From Rugamonas violacea (GTDB taxonomy: Bacteria > Pseudomonadota > Gammaproteobacteria > Burkholderiales > Burkholderiaceae_D), in assembly GCF_016461825.1 (NCBI RefSeq), contig NZ_JAEMNU010000134.1, positions 5,159-69,158 of the forward strand: DNA of 64,000 nt, read 5' to 3'. This document shows positions 1 through 9,046 of this stretch, piece by piece. Each line of letters opens with the position of its first letter. The stretch's first letter is position 1. Under the pieces are notes generated by a model, which searched no databases, was not told the DNA's origin, and saw only the letters and a list, made by a program, of their open reading frames with translations. Made by a program: the position numbers and the translations under genes.

Positions 1-475
1 CGAGGCGCCGGCGGCGCCGGCCCATGCCGGCGGCGCCGGCGCGGCCGGGCCGGCGCGGCAGCCGCTGCAGCAGCGCCTGTATCCCAACCTGCGGCCGGTC
101 GGCTTGGACCCGAACGCGCGGGAGCAGGCTTTTTCGCTGCACGAGTGGTATGGCAGCTACGGTATGCGCGGCAGCGGCGGCCGCGGCCTGTACGTGCCCA
201 ACGCGCGCTACGTCTTCGTGCGCACGCAGGGCGGCGAGACCTTGATGCATCCGCGCCTGCGCCATCCTGCGCTGGCGCGCGGCGAGCCGGTGCGCTACGC
301 CGGCGAGGCCTACTTCGAGAGCGGCGCGCTGCGTTGGTGGAGCAACGCCTCGGGCCACTACCGGCCCGACCCGCAGCACGCGCCGCAGGCCGGGCTGCCG
401 ATGGCGCTGTTCCGCAGCTGGGACGACGTGGTGCGGCGCGGCACCCGGCCCGCCGGGCCGGCGCCGGGCAAGTGA
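1..475 (+). CDS. Partial protein (C-terminal part), effector-like, unknown function
   Basis: The frame is open from base 2 to the TGA at 473-475, so the gene begins upstream of the window. A TTG at 104 is probably an internal codon. The visible product starts with an Ala/Pro/Gly-rich low-complexity stretch and then has a compact domain ending in the motif SNASGHYRPD. From family knowledge, the ending 'SN.SGHY.P' is frequent near the C-terminus of secreted or toxin-like proteins in T6SS and related loci. A role as T6SS cargo is inferred from this motif and from its position 140 bp upstream of tssB. No catalytic motif was recognised. Confidence 0.6.
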   Translation, partial: EAPAAPAHAGGAGAAGPARQPLQQRLYPNLRPVGLDPNAREQAFSLHEWYGSYGMRGSGGRGLYVPNARYVFVRTQGGETLMHPRLRHPALARGEPVRYAGEAYFESGALRWWSNASGHYRPDPQHAPQAGLPMALFRSWDDVVRRGTRPAGPAPGK

Positions 476-617
476 GGGCGGCGCCGTCGGCCGCCGGTTG
501 GTGTTGGCTGTTTTGCCGTACTGGTTTTGTATGCGTATTTAGTTGTGCCTTCGTATCCGGCGCCGGTGCCTGTTCCGACGCTCCTGTCCACCTGTCTTAC
601 AGTTAAAGGAGTTTGCG

Positions 618-1298
618 ATGTCTAGCGAAAGCAGTCAAAAGTGGTTAGAACGGAACCGCCCGCCGCGCGTGCAGATCTGCTACGAGGTCGAAACCGGCGG
701 CGCGCTGAAGAAGCGCGAATTGCCGCTGGTGGTCGGCATCCTGGCCAATCTGGAGGGGCGCGAGGATAGCGATGTGCGCAAGCTGACCGACCAGCGCTTC
801 ATCGAGATCGACCGCGACAACTTCGACGGCGTGATGGAGAAGATCGGGCCGAAGCTGGTCTTCGGCGAGTTCAAGACCCGGCCCGGCATCGCCACCGGCC
901 AGATCGCCTTCACCAAACTGGACCACTTCGAGCCGGGCCACCTGGTCGAACATGTCGACGGCCTCAAGGAGCTGTACGGCCAACGCCAACGCCTGCGCGA
1001 CCTGATGGCCAAGATCGACGGCAACCGCGACCTGCACGACGCCCTCACTTTGGAGCTGGACAAGACCTCCGGCCAGTTCGGCGGCTGGGTCGAGTTGGCG
1101 GCGGCCAAGCCGGGCGACAAGGGCGCCGCCGTCGATCCCGCCGGCTTGACGCCGGAGGCGCTGGCCGGCCTGGCGCCGGAAGCGCTGAAGGCCGCCAGCG
1201 ACGAGCAGTTGAAGGCGCTCAGCGCCGAGCAGAAGGCCGCCCTCACCGAGGCGCAGAAGGCCGCCCTGTCCGACGAACAACGGGCGCTGCTCGGCTAG
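618..1298 (+). CDS. tssB: T6SS contractile sheath small subunit TssB (VipA/ImpB)
   Basis: TssB pairs with TssC to build the cytoplasmic contractile sheath around the Hcp tube. The start chosen is ATG 618, preceded by AAAGGAG at 604-610; upstream in-frame starts lack a ribosome site. The N-terminus has the family signature (SSQKWLERNRPPRVQICYEV and then LPLVVGILANL). The protein is 226 aa, longer than the usual ~165-175 aa. The extra ~50 residues form degenerate 8-residue Ala/Leu/Glu repeats (LTPEAL, LAPEAL, SDEQLKAL, SAEQKAAL, TEAQKAAL, SDEQRALL). tssC follows 47 bp downstream in the same operon. Confidence 0.95.
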   Translation: MSSESSQKWLERNRPPRVQICYEVETGGALKKRELPLVVGILANLEGREDSDVRKLTDQRFIEIDRDNFDGVMEKIGPKLVFGEFKTRPGIATGQIAFTKLDHFEPGHLVEHVDGLKELYGQRQRLRDLMAKIDGNRDLHDALTLELDKTSGQFGGWVELAAAKPGDKGAAVDPAGLTPEALAGLAPEALKAASDEQLKALSAEQKAALTEAQKAALSDEQRALLG

Positions 1299-1345
1299 CT
1301 TGACAACATACACAGGACGCCGCGGCGTCCGCGAGGAGAATTGAG

Positions 1346-2902
1346 ATGGCAGACGAAGTGGTAGACAACAAAACCGGCACCATCAGCGCCGAGAGCAAGG
1401 CCGTGCTGGACAAGATCATCAAGGACAGCAAGATGGTGCTGGACCCGAGCAACGCCGAGGCGATGGACGCCGCCGCCCACATGCTGCGCGAGTTCGCCCA
1501 GCAGGCGGCGGCCAACAAGATCAAGTCCGACGAGAAGAAGGGCATCCTGAAGGCGCTGGGCGACGCCGTCGCCAGGCTCGACGAGGAACTCAGCAGGGGC
1601 CTCAACGAATTGATGCACGCGCCGGAGTTCCAGCGCCTGGAGAGCACCTGGCGCGGCCTGCACGGCCTGGTCAAGAACAGCGAGACCGGCGAGCGGCTCA
1701 AGCTGCGCCTGCTCAACGCCAACAAGGGCGACCTGTTCGACGACCTGACCAAGGCGGTCGACGTCGACCAGAGCCAGTTGTTCAAGAAGATCTACGAGGA
1801 GGAGTACGGCACCTTCGGCGGCGCGCCCTACAGCATGCTGGTGGCCGACCTGAGCATCAGCCGCAGCCCGTCCGACATGATCCTGGTGAAGGAACTGGCG
1901 CGGGTGGCGGCGATGGCCCACGCGCCGCTGATCGCGGCGGCCGATCCGGCCCTGTTCGACCTGGCCGGTTTCGGCGACCTGGGCAAGCCGCGCGACCTGT
2001 CGAAGACCTTCGAGGCGGCCGACGCGGCCGAATGGCGCGCCTTCCGCAACAGCGAGGATTCGCGCTACGTGGCGCTGACCCTGCCGCGCTACCTGCTGCG
2101 CCTGCCGTATGGCGAAAAGACCCGCAAGGTCACCCAATTCACCTTCGAGGAATTCGGCGCCTTCAACTGGAGCTTCGACGCCGACGGCCTGGCCGTGCCG
2201 CCCACCGACGGCGACGCCAACCGGCGCCACAACGCCTACCTGTGGGGCAATCCGGCCTACCTGCTGGCGCAGCGCGTCACGGCCGCCTTCGCCCGCTACG
2301 GCTGGTCGGTGGCGATCCGCGGCGTCGAGGGCGGCGGCGCGGTGGAGGACCTGCCTGTGCACACCTTCAACACCGGCGAGGGCGACCTGGTGATGAAGTG
2401 CCCGACCGAGGTCACCATCACCGACCGCCGCGAGAAGGAGCTCAATGACCTGGGCTTCATCGCCGTGGTGCACAAGAAGAACGAGAACCTCGCCGCCTTC
2501 TTCGGCGGCCAGACCGTCAACAAGCCGATCAGCTACAACACGGCGCTGGCCAACGCCAACGCCGCGCTGTCGTCCAAGCTGCCGTGCATCCTGGCGGCGT
2601 CGCGCTTCGCCCACTACATCAAGGTGATCATGCGCGACAAGATCGGCAGCTTCGCCACGCGCGACAACGTCGAGACCTACCTCAACAACTGGATCGCCGA
2701 CTACGTGCTGGTCAACGACAACGCCTCGCAGTCGCTGAAGGCGCAGTATCCGCTGCGCGAGGCGCGCATCGACGTCACCGAGGACCCCAACAAGCCGGGC
2801 GTGTACAAGGCCACGGTGTTCCTGCGGCCGCACTTCCAGCTCGAGGAGCTGACCGCCTCGATCCGCATGGTGGCGGAATTGCCCGCCTCGGCCGGCGCCT
2901 GA
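1346..2902 (+). CDS. tssC: T6SS contractile sheath large subunit TssC (VipB/ImpC)
   Basis: This is the large sheath subunit, which assembles with TssB into the helical sheath that contracts to fire Hcp-VgrG. The 518-aa length and sequence match the family: the N-terminal region contains ELSRGLNELMHAPEFQRLES and WRGLHGLV, and the C-terminal region ends with VFLRPHFQLEELTASIRMV, a TssC hallmark. The start at ATG 1346 is preceded by GAGGAG (1333-1338). It lies between tssB and hcp, all on the same strand, in the usual T6SS order. Confidence 0.97.
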   Translation: MADEVVDNKTGTISAESKAVLDKIIKDSKMVLDPSNAEAMDAAAHMLREFAQQAAANKIKSDEKKGILKALGDAVARLDEELSRGLNELMHAPEFQRLESTWRGLHGLVKNSETGERLKLRLLNANKGDLFDDLTKAVDVDQSQLFKKIYEEEYGTFGGAPYSMLVADLSISRSPSDMILVKELARVAAMAHAPLIAAADPALFDLAGFGDLGKPRDLSKTFEAADAAEWRAFRNSEDSRYVALTLPRYLLRLPYGEKTRKVTQFTFEEFGAFNWSFDADGLAVPPTDGDANRRHNAYLWGNPAYLLAQRVTAAFARYGWSVAIRGVEGGGAVEDLPVHTFNTGEGDLVMKCPTEVTITDRREKELNDLGFIAVVHKKNENLAAFFGGQTVNKPISYNTALANANAALSSKLPCILAASRFAHYIKVIMRDKIGSFATRDNVETYLNNWIADYVLVNDNASQSLKAQYPLREARIDVTEDPNKPGVYKATVFLRPHFQLEELTASIRMVAELPASAGA

Positions 2903-2976
2903 GCCGGCCGGCATGGCGCTACCACACAGGGCGCGGCCGTGGCCGCGCCTGATATTCAACCTTGGGGAGAACTGAC

Positions 2977-3459
2977 GTGGATGTAATTATCTTGGATATG
3001 CCTGGTATCGGCGGCGAGTGCCAGTTGAAGGATTACGTGAGCAAGATCGAATGCCTGTCCTTCAGCCACGCGGTGGCGATGCAGATGACCAGCGACGTGA
3101 GCAACAAGGAGCGCACCTCGGGCAAGCCGAACGTGCAGGACTTCACGCTGTCGAAGTACCTCGACGTTTCCTCGCCGGTGCTGAACCAGGCGTGCTGCGA
3201 AGGCCGCAAGATCGGCGAATGCAAGGTGACGGTGGGGCGCAACGAGGGCGGCGCGGTGATGCCGATGATCGTCTTCACGCTCAAGGAGGTGCTGATTTCC
3301 AGCGTCAGCGCGGCATCCTCGGGCGGCGACAAGCCGGCCGAAACGCTGACCCTGAACTTCACCGCGATCCAGTGGGACTACACGGCGCAAAACACCGATT
3401 CCACCAAGCAGGGCAACGCCCCCGGCAAGTGGGACATGAAGACCAACACCGCGGCCTAA
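2977..3459 (+). CDS. hcp: T6SS tube protein Hcp (160 aa, GTG start)
   Basis: Hcp forms hexameric rings that stack into the inner tube and is itself secreted. I chose the GTG at 2977 because GGGGAGA (2964-2970) lies 6 nt upstream and the resulting N-terminus, MDVIILDMPGIGGECQLKDY, fits Hcp; an upstream TTG at 2962 would overlap the ribosome site. Typical features are the early 'I.G(E/S)' turn, the central VSKIECLSFSHAV strand region and a C-terminal TLNFTAIQWDYTAQ beta segment. It follows tssC by 74 bp and precedes tssE by 3 bp. A second, divergent Hcp is at 32156-32650. Confidence 0.95.
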   Translation: MDVIILDMPGIGGECQLKDYVSKIECLSFSHAVAMQMTSDVSNKERTSGKPNVQDFTLSKYLDVSSPVLNQACCEGRKIGECKVTVGRNEGGAVMPMIVFTLKEVLISSVSAASSGGDKPAETLTLNFTAIQWDYTAQNTDSTKQGNAPGKWDMKTNTAA

Positions 3460-3462
3460 GGC

Positions 3463-3942
3463 ATGGCCGATCTGGACCTGTTGCAGGGCGCCCGCGCGCC
3501 CCTGTTCGAGCGCTTCGGCGGCGACGCCGCCGAAGCCGGTTTCCTGCCGTGGCGGCCGGGCCGGCGCGACGGCCTGGAGCTGGCGCTGTCGGCGCTGGAA
3601 CGCTCCATCGGCGCCGAGCTGGCGCGTCTGCTCAACACCCGCTGCGCCGCCTCGATGGCCCAGCTGGCCGAGCGCGAACGCACCGTGCTCGATTACGGCC
3701 TGCCGGATTATTCGGCCTATTACACCGGCAGCCTGGACGACCGGCAGCGCTTGACGGCGCTGGTGCGCTCGACCATCGTCGCCTTCGAGCCGCGTCTGCG
3801 CGATGTCGACGTCGAGCTGGCCTTGCCCGGCCACAGCCGCCAGGCGCTGGACGTGACGGTGCGCGCCGGGGTGATGCTGGAGGGCCGGCTCGAACCGGTG
3901 GCCTTCCAGGTCGCCGCCCTGGCCGAGAAAGGGGCGGCATGA
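3463..3942 (+). CDS. tssE: T6SS baseplate protein TssE (gp25-like)
   Basis: TssE is a small baseplate component related to phage T4 gp25 and helps initiate sheath polymerisation. The product is 159 aa and contains the gp25-like features: an N-terminal LFERFGG, a central region with LLNTRC, the TVLDYGLPDYS motif, and a C-terminal stretch with RLRDVDVELA. The start ATG 3463 lies 3 bp after hcp. Its TGA (3940-3942) overlaps the ATG of tssF, indicating translational coupling. Confidence 0.93.
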   Translation: MADLDLLQGARAPLFERFGGDAAEAGFLPWRPGRRDGLELALSALERSIGAELARLLNTRCAASMAQLAERERTVLDYGLPDYSAYYTGSLDDRQRLTALVRSTIVAFEPRLRDVDVELALPGHSRQALDVTVRAGVMLEGRLEPVAFQVAALAEKGAA

Positions 3943-5855
3943 TGCGCAGCGGCGGCGACGAAATGCTGGACTACTATCAGCGCGAGCTGGACTACCTGCG
4001 CCACGCCGGCGCCGAATTCGCGCGGCGCCATCCGCAGGCGGCGGCGCGGCTGGAACTGGGTGGCGCCGAGTCGCCCGACCCGCATGTGGAACGGCTGCTG
4101 GAGGCCTTCGCCTTTTTGACCGGCCGGGTGCGGCGCGAACTCGACAGCGAATTCCCCGAGATCGCCAGCGCGCTGCTGGAGGCGCTGCTGCCGAACGTGA
4201 CGGCGCCGCTGCCGTCGATGACCATCGTGCAGCTGGCGCCGGACCACAAGCAGGGCCTGGCCGCCGCCGGCCGCACCATCGAGGCGGGCACGCCGCTGCA
4301 CGCGGCGGCGCGGCGCGCCGAGGCCGGCGGCGAGGAGATCAGTTGCCAGTTCCGCACCTGTTATCCGCTGACGGTATGGCCGCTGCAGGTCGACTACGCC
4401 GGACTGGAGGCGCCGCATCTGCACCGCGGCCTGGCCGAGCGGCCGGAAGTGGCCAGCGTGCTGCGCCTGCGGCTGCGCTGCGGCGCCGGCGCCAGCTTCG
4501 GCGCGGGCGAGGGCGCCATCGCGCCGGACAGCCTGCGCTTCCACCTGCATGGCGATTGGGACCGCGCCGGGCCGCTGTACGAACTGCTGTTGTGCCAGGT
4601 CGCCGAACTGCTGCTGGTGGCGCCGGACGGCGACTGCGCCGACGCCATGGGCGGCGCCGGCCAAACGGCGATGCGGGCGGGCTGGCGCGAGGTCGGCTAC
4701 GCCGCCGACGAGGCGGTGCTGCCGGCCGCCGGCCAGGCCCACCCGGCCTACCGCCTGCTGCAAGAGTTCTTCGCCTTCCCGCGCAAGTTCCTCTTTTTCG
4801 AGGCGCATAATCTGGCCGCGCGGCTGCATGCGCTGAGCGCGCCGGCCGGCGGCATCGGCGACAGCGTCGACCTGCTGTTCCTGCTGAACGGCCAGGCGCC
4901 GTCCGGCCTGCGCGTCGGCGCCGGCGATTTCCTGCTCGGCTGCACGCCGGCCATCAACCTGTTCCCACGCACCAGCGAAACGCTGCGGCTGGACCAGCGC
5001 AGCGTCGAATACCGCCTCAGTCCCGACGCGCGGCGCGAGGCCAGCACCGAAATCCACAGCATCCTCTCGGTCGACGCCAGCTATGCCGACGGCCAGCCGG
5101 CCATGGCGCTGGCGCCTTACTACGGCTTCGGCCTGGCCCGCCCCGGCGAGGCGCCGCTCGACCACCACACGGCTTTATGGATGGCGCGCCGGGTGCCGGC
5201 CGCCGCGCCCGGCATGGGCGGCACCGAAATCCAGCTGTCCTTCGCCGAACTGGATCACCACCCGAGCCTGCCGCACGCCCCTCTGGTGTCCGCCCGCACG
5301 CTGTGCACCAACCGCGAACTGGCCGCCACGATCCGCCCCGATCCGCCCGGCGGCGCCACCTTCCTGGCGGCGCCGGCGGCCGGCGTGCTGCCGGTGCGCT
5401 GCCTGTACCAGCCCAGCCGCCAGCAAAGTCCGCCGCTCGACGGCGGCCAGCTGTGGCGGCTGGTCTCGCTGCTCCACCTGAACCAACTGACGTTGGAGCA
5501 GCTGTCGGCCGAGCCGGAGGCGGGCAGTCTGGCCACGCTGCGCCAGTTGCTCGAACTGTGCGCCAGCGTCGGCGCGCCCGGCGGCGCACGACATATCCGC
5601 GCGCTCAGGCGGGTGCAGTGCCGCCCGGTGGTGCGGCCGGTGCGCGGCGGGCCGGCGCCGGGCTTCCGCCGCGGCTTCGAGATCACCCTGGATCTGGCCG
5701 ACGGCAATTACGGCGACGGCACGCCGCTGATGCTGGCCGCCGTGCTGCAACGCTTCTTCTGCCTGTACACCCCGATCAATTCCTTCGCCTGCGTCAACGC
5801 GACCCACGGCGAAGAGAAAGTCAAAGCATGGCCCCCCGCGACCGCCGCCTGTTGA
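3939..5855 (+). CDS. tssF: T6SS baseplate protein TssF (VasA/ImpG)
   Basis: TssF is the large wedge subunit of the T6SS baseplate and pairs with TssG. The start at ATG 3939 (or the adjacent ATG 3942) overlaps the tssE stop. The N-terminus MLDYYQRELDYLRHAGAEFA is diagnostic, followed by the FAFLTGRV and EFPEIASALLEALLPN segments of the family. The length of 638 aa is normal. The last ~28 nt overlap the start of tssG, again indicating coupling. Confidence 0.95.
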   Translation: MMRSGGDEMLDYYQRELDYLRHAGAEFARRHPQAAARLELGGAESPDPHVERLLEAFAFLTGRVRRELDSEFPEIASALLEALLPNVTAPLPSMTIVQLAPDHKQGLAAAGRTIEAGTPLHAAARRAEAGGEEISCQFRTCYPLTVWPLQVDYAGLEAPHLHRGLAERPEVASVLRLRLRCGAGASFGAGEGAIAPDSLRFHLHGDWDRAGPLYELLLCQVAELLLVAPDGDCADAMGGAGQTAMRAGWREVGYAADEAVLPAAGQAHPAYRLLQEFFAFPRKFLFFEAHNLAARLHALSAPAGGIGDSVDLLFLLNGQAPSGLRVGAGDFLLGCTPAINLFPRTSETLRLDQRSVEYRLSPDARREASTEIHSILSVDASYADGQPAMALAPYYGFGLARPGEAPLDHHTALWMARRVPAAAPGMGGTEIQLSFAELDHHPSLPHAPLVSARTLCTNRELAATIRPDPPGGATFLAAPAAGVLPVRCLYQPSRQQSPPLDGGQLWRLVSLLHLNQLTLEQLSAEPEAGSLATLRQLLELCASVGAPGGARHIRALRRVQCRPVVRPVRGGPAPGFRRGFEITLDLADGNYGDGTPLMLAAVLQRFFCLYTPINSFACVNATHGEEKVKAWPPATAAC

Positions 5856-7096
5856 GCGGACCGGCGGCGCAGCTGCTGCGCCGGCCGGCCGACTTCGACT
5901 TCTTCCAGGCCGTGCGCCTGCTGGAGGAGGCGCGCCCGGAAACGGTTTCGCTGGGCACCGGCAGCGAGCCGCGACGCGAGGCGGTGGCCCTGCGCTCGGC
6001 CATCGGCTTCGAGTTCCCGCTGGCCGATCTGATGCAGGCGCACGGCCCGGACGCCTACGAGCGCACGGTGCTGGAGGTGGCCTTCATGGGGTTGGCCGGC
6101 GCCGACGGGCCGCTGCCGGCGCCCTACACGGAGCTGGTGCAGCAGTGCGCCCGCGCCGACGGCGGCGTGGCCGGCATCGATCCGCCGCCGCGCTACGGCC
6201 CGGACGACGACGCCCGCGACTTCCTCGACATCTTCAACCACCGTCTGTTGTCCTTCTTCTACCGGGCGCGCAAAAAGCACCGGTTGGCGCTGGGCGCCTC
6301 GGGCGAGGCGCCGGTCGAGCGCATGTTGTACCGTCTGATCGGCTTCGGCGAGGGCCTGACCCTGCCGTGGTTGCGCCGGCCCGCCGCGCTTGGCGTCGGC
6401 GTCGGCGTCGGCGCCGGCCAGGGCGCCGCGCCGGCGGCGGTGGCGCCGGCCGCGCCGGTGGCCAGCCGCATGCTGCTGCGCTATGCCGGCCTGCTGGCCT
6501 GCCAGAGCCGCTCGATGGCCGGCCTGCTGGCCATGCTGGCCGACGCCTTCGCCGTGCCGGTCGAGGGGCAGGAGCATCGCGGCCGCTGGCTCGACATCGA
6601 GCCGCGCTTCCAGAGCGCGCTGGGGCCGCATCATGGCCGCAATTGCGCGCTCGGCGTCGACATGGTGCTCGGCGCGCGCGCCTGGGAGCCGGACGGCGCC
6701 ATCGGCCTGCAGCTCGGCCCGATGGACCTGGAGCACTTTCGTTCCTTCCTGCCGGGTGGCGCGGCGCACGACGTGCTGACCTTCCTGGTGCGCTTTTATC
6801 TGCGCCAGGACCTGGATGTCCAGATCACGCTGCTGCTGACGGCCAGCGACGCCGAACTGGATCGCGCCGCACAACTGAACAGCGGCCAGTTGGGCTGGAC
6901 CACCTGGTTGCGCCAACAGCGCGGCGCCAGGCAGGCCGTGGCGAGCGGGCCGCCGGCGCCGCGGCCATCCGCTGCGCCGACAGCATCGGCAACAGCGGCA
7001 ACAGCGGCGGCAACGGCGGCGGCAGCGCTGGCGCCGCCGCAGCACCGCACCAGCTTCGCCTTGCCGCGCTGGGCCGCCGGGCGGGAGGCGCCATGA
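5828..7096 (+). CDS. tssG: T6SS baseplate protein TssG (VasB/ImpH)
   Basis: TssG is the second wedge protein of the T6SS baseplate. It starts at ATG 5828, inside the end of tssF. The family signature is the N-terminal ADFDFFQAVRLLE, followed by a middle region with DFLDIFNHRLLSFFYRA, typical of TssG. The protein is 422 aa, longer than many homologues. The excess is an Ala-rich insertion near residues 195-215 and a low-complexity Ala/Thr tail after about residue 370. Its TGA overlaps the vgrG ATG. Confidence 0.93.
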   Translation: MAPRDRRLLSGPAAQLLRRPADFDFFQAVRLLEEARPETVSLGTGSEPRREAVALRSAIGFEFPLADLMQAHGPDAYERTVLEVAFMGLAGADGPLPAPYTELVQQCARADGGVAGIDPPPRYGPDDDARDFLDIFNHRLLSFFYRARKKHRLALGASGEAPVERMLYRLIGFGEGLTLPWLRRPAALGVGVGVGAGQGAAPAAVAPAAPVASRMLLRYAGLLACQSRSMAGLLAMLADAFAVPVEGQEHRGRWLDIEPRFQSALGPHHGRNCALGVDMVLGARAWEPDGAIGLQLGPMDLEHFRSFLPGGAAHDVLTFLVRFYLRQDLDVQITLLLTASDAELDRAAQLNSGQLGWTTWLRQQRGARQAVASGPPAPRPSAAPTASATAATAAATAAAALAPPQHRTSFALPRWAAGREAP

Positions 7097-9045
7097 GCGG
7101 CGACGTCCTGGCCCTGGGTTTCAGCGGCGCCGGCGGCAAGCTGACGCTGGTCGGCCTGCACGGCGAGGAGGCCATGGGCGAGCTCTTCGTCTATCATCTG
7201 GAACTGTTTTCCGCCGACGCGGCGATCGATTTCTCCAGCGTGGTCGGGCAAAGCGCCAGCGCCAGCGTCACGCTGGCCGACGGCAAAAAACGCTACTTCA
7301 GCGGCGTGATCAGCCGCTTTGTGCAGGCCGGCGGCCTGCCGGGCGGCGCCAGCTACCGCGCCGAACTGCGGCCCTGGCTGTGGTGGTTGCTGCTGGAAGT
7401 GGACGCCCGCATCTTCCAGCAAAAGAGCGCGCCGGAGATCATCACCGCCCTGTTCGACGAATTCGGTTTCAGCGACTACCGCAACAGCCTGAGTGGCAGC
7501 TACAGCACGCGCGACTACTGCGTGCAGTACAACGAAAGCGCCTTCCACTTCGTCTCGCGGCTGATGGAAGAAGAGGGGATTTTTTACTACTTCGAACACG
7601 CCGCCGGCAGCCACACGCTGGTGTTGTTCGACGGCGGCGGGGAATATCCCGCCTGCACCGGCCTGACCAGCGCCCACTATCAGGAAACCGGCATCAGCCG
7701 CGACGCCTTTGACCTGGTGTACCGCTGCGAAGCCGAACAGTGCGCCGTGCCGGCCAAGTTCGCCAGCGGCGATTTCAGTTTCCAGACGCCGGACGCGCCG
7801 CTCAGCGCCGCCGCCGAAGGCAAGGGCGGCCGCATGCGCGTCTACGAATACCCCGGCGGCTATGCCGTGGCGGCCGACGGCGGCACCTTGGCGACGCGGC
7901 GCATGCAGTCGCTGGCGCAGGGCCGCCAGGCCATTCGCGGCGACAGCAGCTGCCGCGCCTTCACCGCCGGCCACCGTTTTGCGCTGGCCGGCCACTACCG
8001 CGCCGATCTGAACGCCGGCTATGTGCTGCAGCGGGTGCTGCACAATCTCAGCCACGACAGCTACAGCAACAGCTTCGACGCTTTTCCGCAGAGCCTGCCG
8101 TTCCGTTCGCCGTTGCGCACCTCGCGTGCGCGCATCCTCGGCACGCAGACGGCGACCGTGGTCGGCAAGGCCGGCGAGGAGATCTGGACCGACAGTTTCG
8201 GCCGCATCAAGGTGCAGTTCCACTGGGACCAGCGCGGCAAGAACGATGAGAACAGCTCCTGCTGGATCCGCGTGGCGCAAAGCTGGGCCGGCAAGGGCTG
8301 GGGCAATTTCTTCCTGCCGCGCATAGGCCAGGAGGTCGTCGTCAGCTTCCTCGACGGCGACCCGGACCGGCCGCTGGTCACCGGCGCCGTCTACAACGCC
8401 ACGCAGACGGTGCCGGAGCCGCTGCCGGCCAATCAGACGCGCAGCACCATGCGCAGCCGTTCCAGCAAGGACGGCAAGGCCGGCAACGAGCTGCGCTTCG
8501 AGGACAAGCTCGACGCCGAGGAACTGTATCTGCACGCGCAGAAGGACATGAACACGGTGGTCGAAAACTGCCGCAGCACGCGGGTGGTCGAGGGCAAGGA
8601 CAGCCTGGCGGTGGAAAAGGGCGAGCGCAGCGTCAACGTCAAGGGCGACGAGGAGCACGTCAACCAAGCCAATTTCACGCACAAGGTGACGGGCAACTTC
8701 ACGCATCAGGTGACCGGCAACTACGAGTTGAAAGTGGATGGAAATTTAACCATCACGGTTGCAGGTAACATCAGCATCAAGACCGACGGCAGCTTCAGCT
8801 GCGAGGCCGGCACTTCGCTCAGCAACAAGTCCGGCACCAGCTTGGCCAACAATGCCGGCACCACCTTCGCCAACAAGGCCGGCACCAGCATGAACAACGA
8901 GGCCGGCACCTCGCTGGAGAACAAGGCCGGCACGACGATGGTCAACGAGGCCGGCATTTCGCTGACCAACAAGGGTTCCGCTTCGCAGACGGTCGATGGT
9001 GGCGGCATGCTGACCTTGAAGGGAGGGATCGTCAAGATCAACTGA
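7093..9045 (+). CDS. vgrG: T6SS spike protein VgrG (TssI)
   Basis: VgrG trimerises to form the puncturing tip on the Hcp tube and carries effectors. The 650-aa product has the N-terminal gp27-like region (YCVQYNESAFHFVSRLMEEEG), the gp5 OB-like region (GKAGEEIWTDSFGRIKVQFH; WAGKGWGNFFLPRIGQEVVV) and a long beta-helical tail. Residues ~570-640 contain near-tandem 8-residue units of the type AGTSLxNK (AGTTFANK, AGTSMNNE, AGTSLENK, AGTTMVNE). No enzymatic C-terminal extension was recognised, so cargo is probably loaded through adjacent proteins. Start ATG 7093 overlaps the tssG stop. Confidence 0.96.
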   Translation: MSGDVLALGFSGAGGKLTLVGLHGEEAMGELFVYHLELFSADAAIDFSSVVGQSASASVTLADGKKRYFSGVISRFVQAGGLPGGASYRAELRPWLWWLLLEVDARIFQQKSAPEIITALFDEFGFSDYRNSLSGSYSTRDYCVQYNESAFHFVSRLMEEEGIFYYFEHAAGSHTLVLFDGGGEYPACTGLTSAHYQETGISRDAFDLVYRCEAEQCAVPAKFASGDFSFQTPDAPLSAAAEGKGGRMRVYEYPGGYAVAADGGTLATRRMQSLAQGRQAIRGDSSCRAFTAGHRFALAGHYRADLNAGYVLQRVLHNLSHDSYSNSFDAFPQSLPFRSPLRTSRARILGTQTATVVGKAGEEIWTDSFGRIKVQFHWDQRGKNDENSSCWIRVAQSWAGKGWGNFFLPRIGQEVVVSFLDGDPDRPLVTGAVYNATQTVPEPLPANQTRSTMRSRSSKDGKAGNELRFEDKLDAEELYLHAQKDMNTVVENCRSTRVVEGKDSLAVEKGERSVNVKGDEEHVNQANFTHKVTGNFTHQVTGNYELKVDGNLTITVAGNISIKTDGSFSCEAGTSLSNKSGTSLANNAGTTFANKAGTSMNNEAGTSLENKAGTTMVNEAGISLTNKGSASQTVDGGGMLTLKGGIVKIN

Positions 9046-9046
9046 G

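Noticed and set aside
543-617. Extended tssB start upstream of ATG 618
   Set aside because: The added 25 residues are unlike TssB, and ATG 618 has a strong AAAGGAG site.
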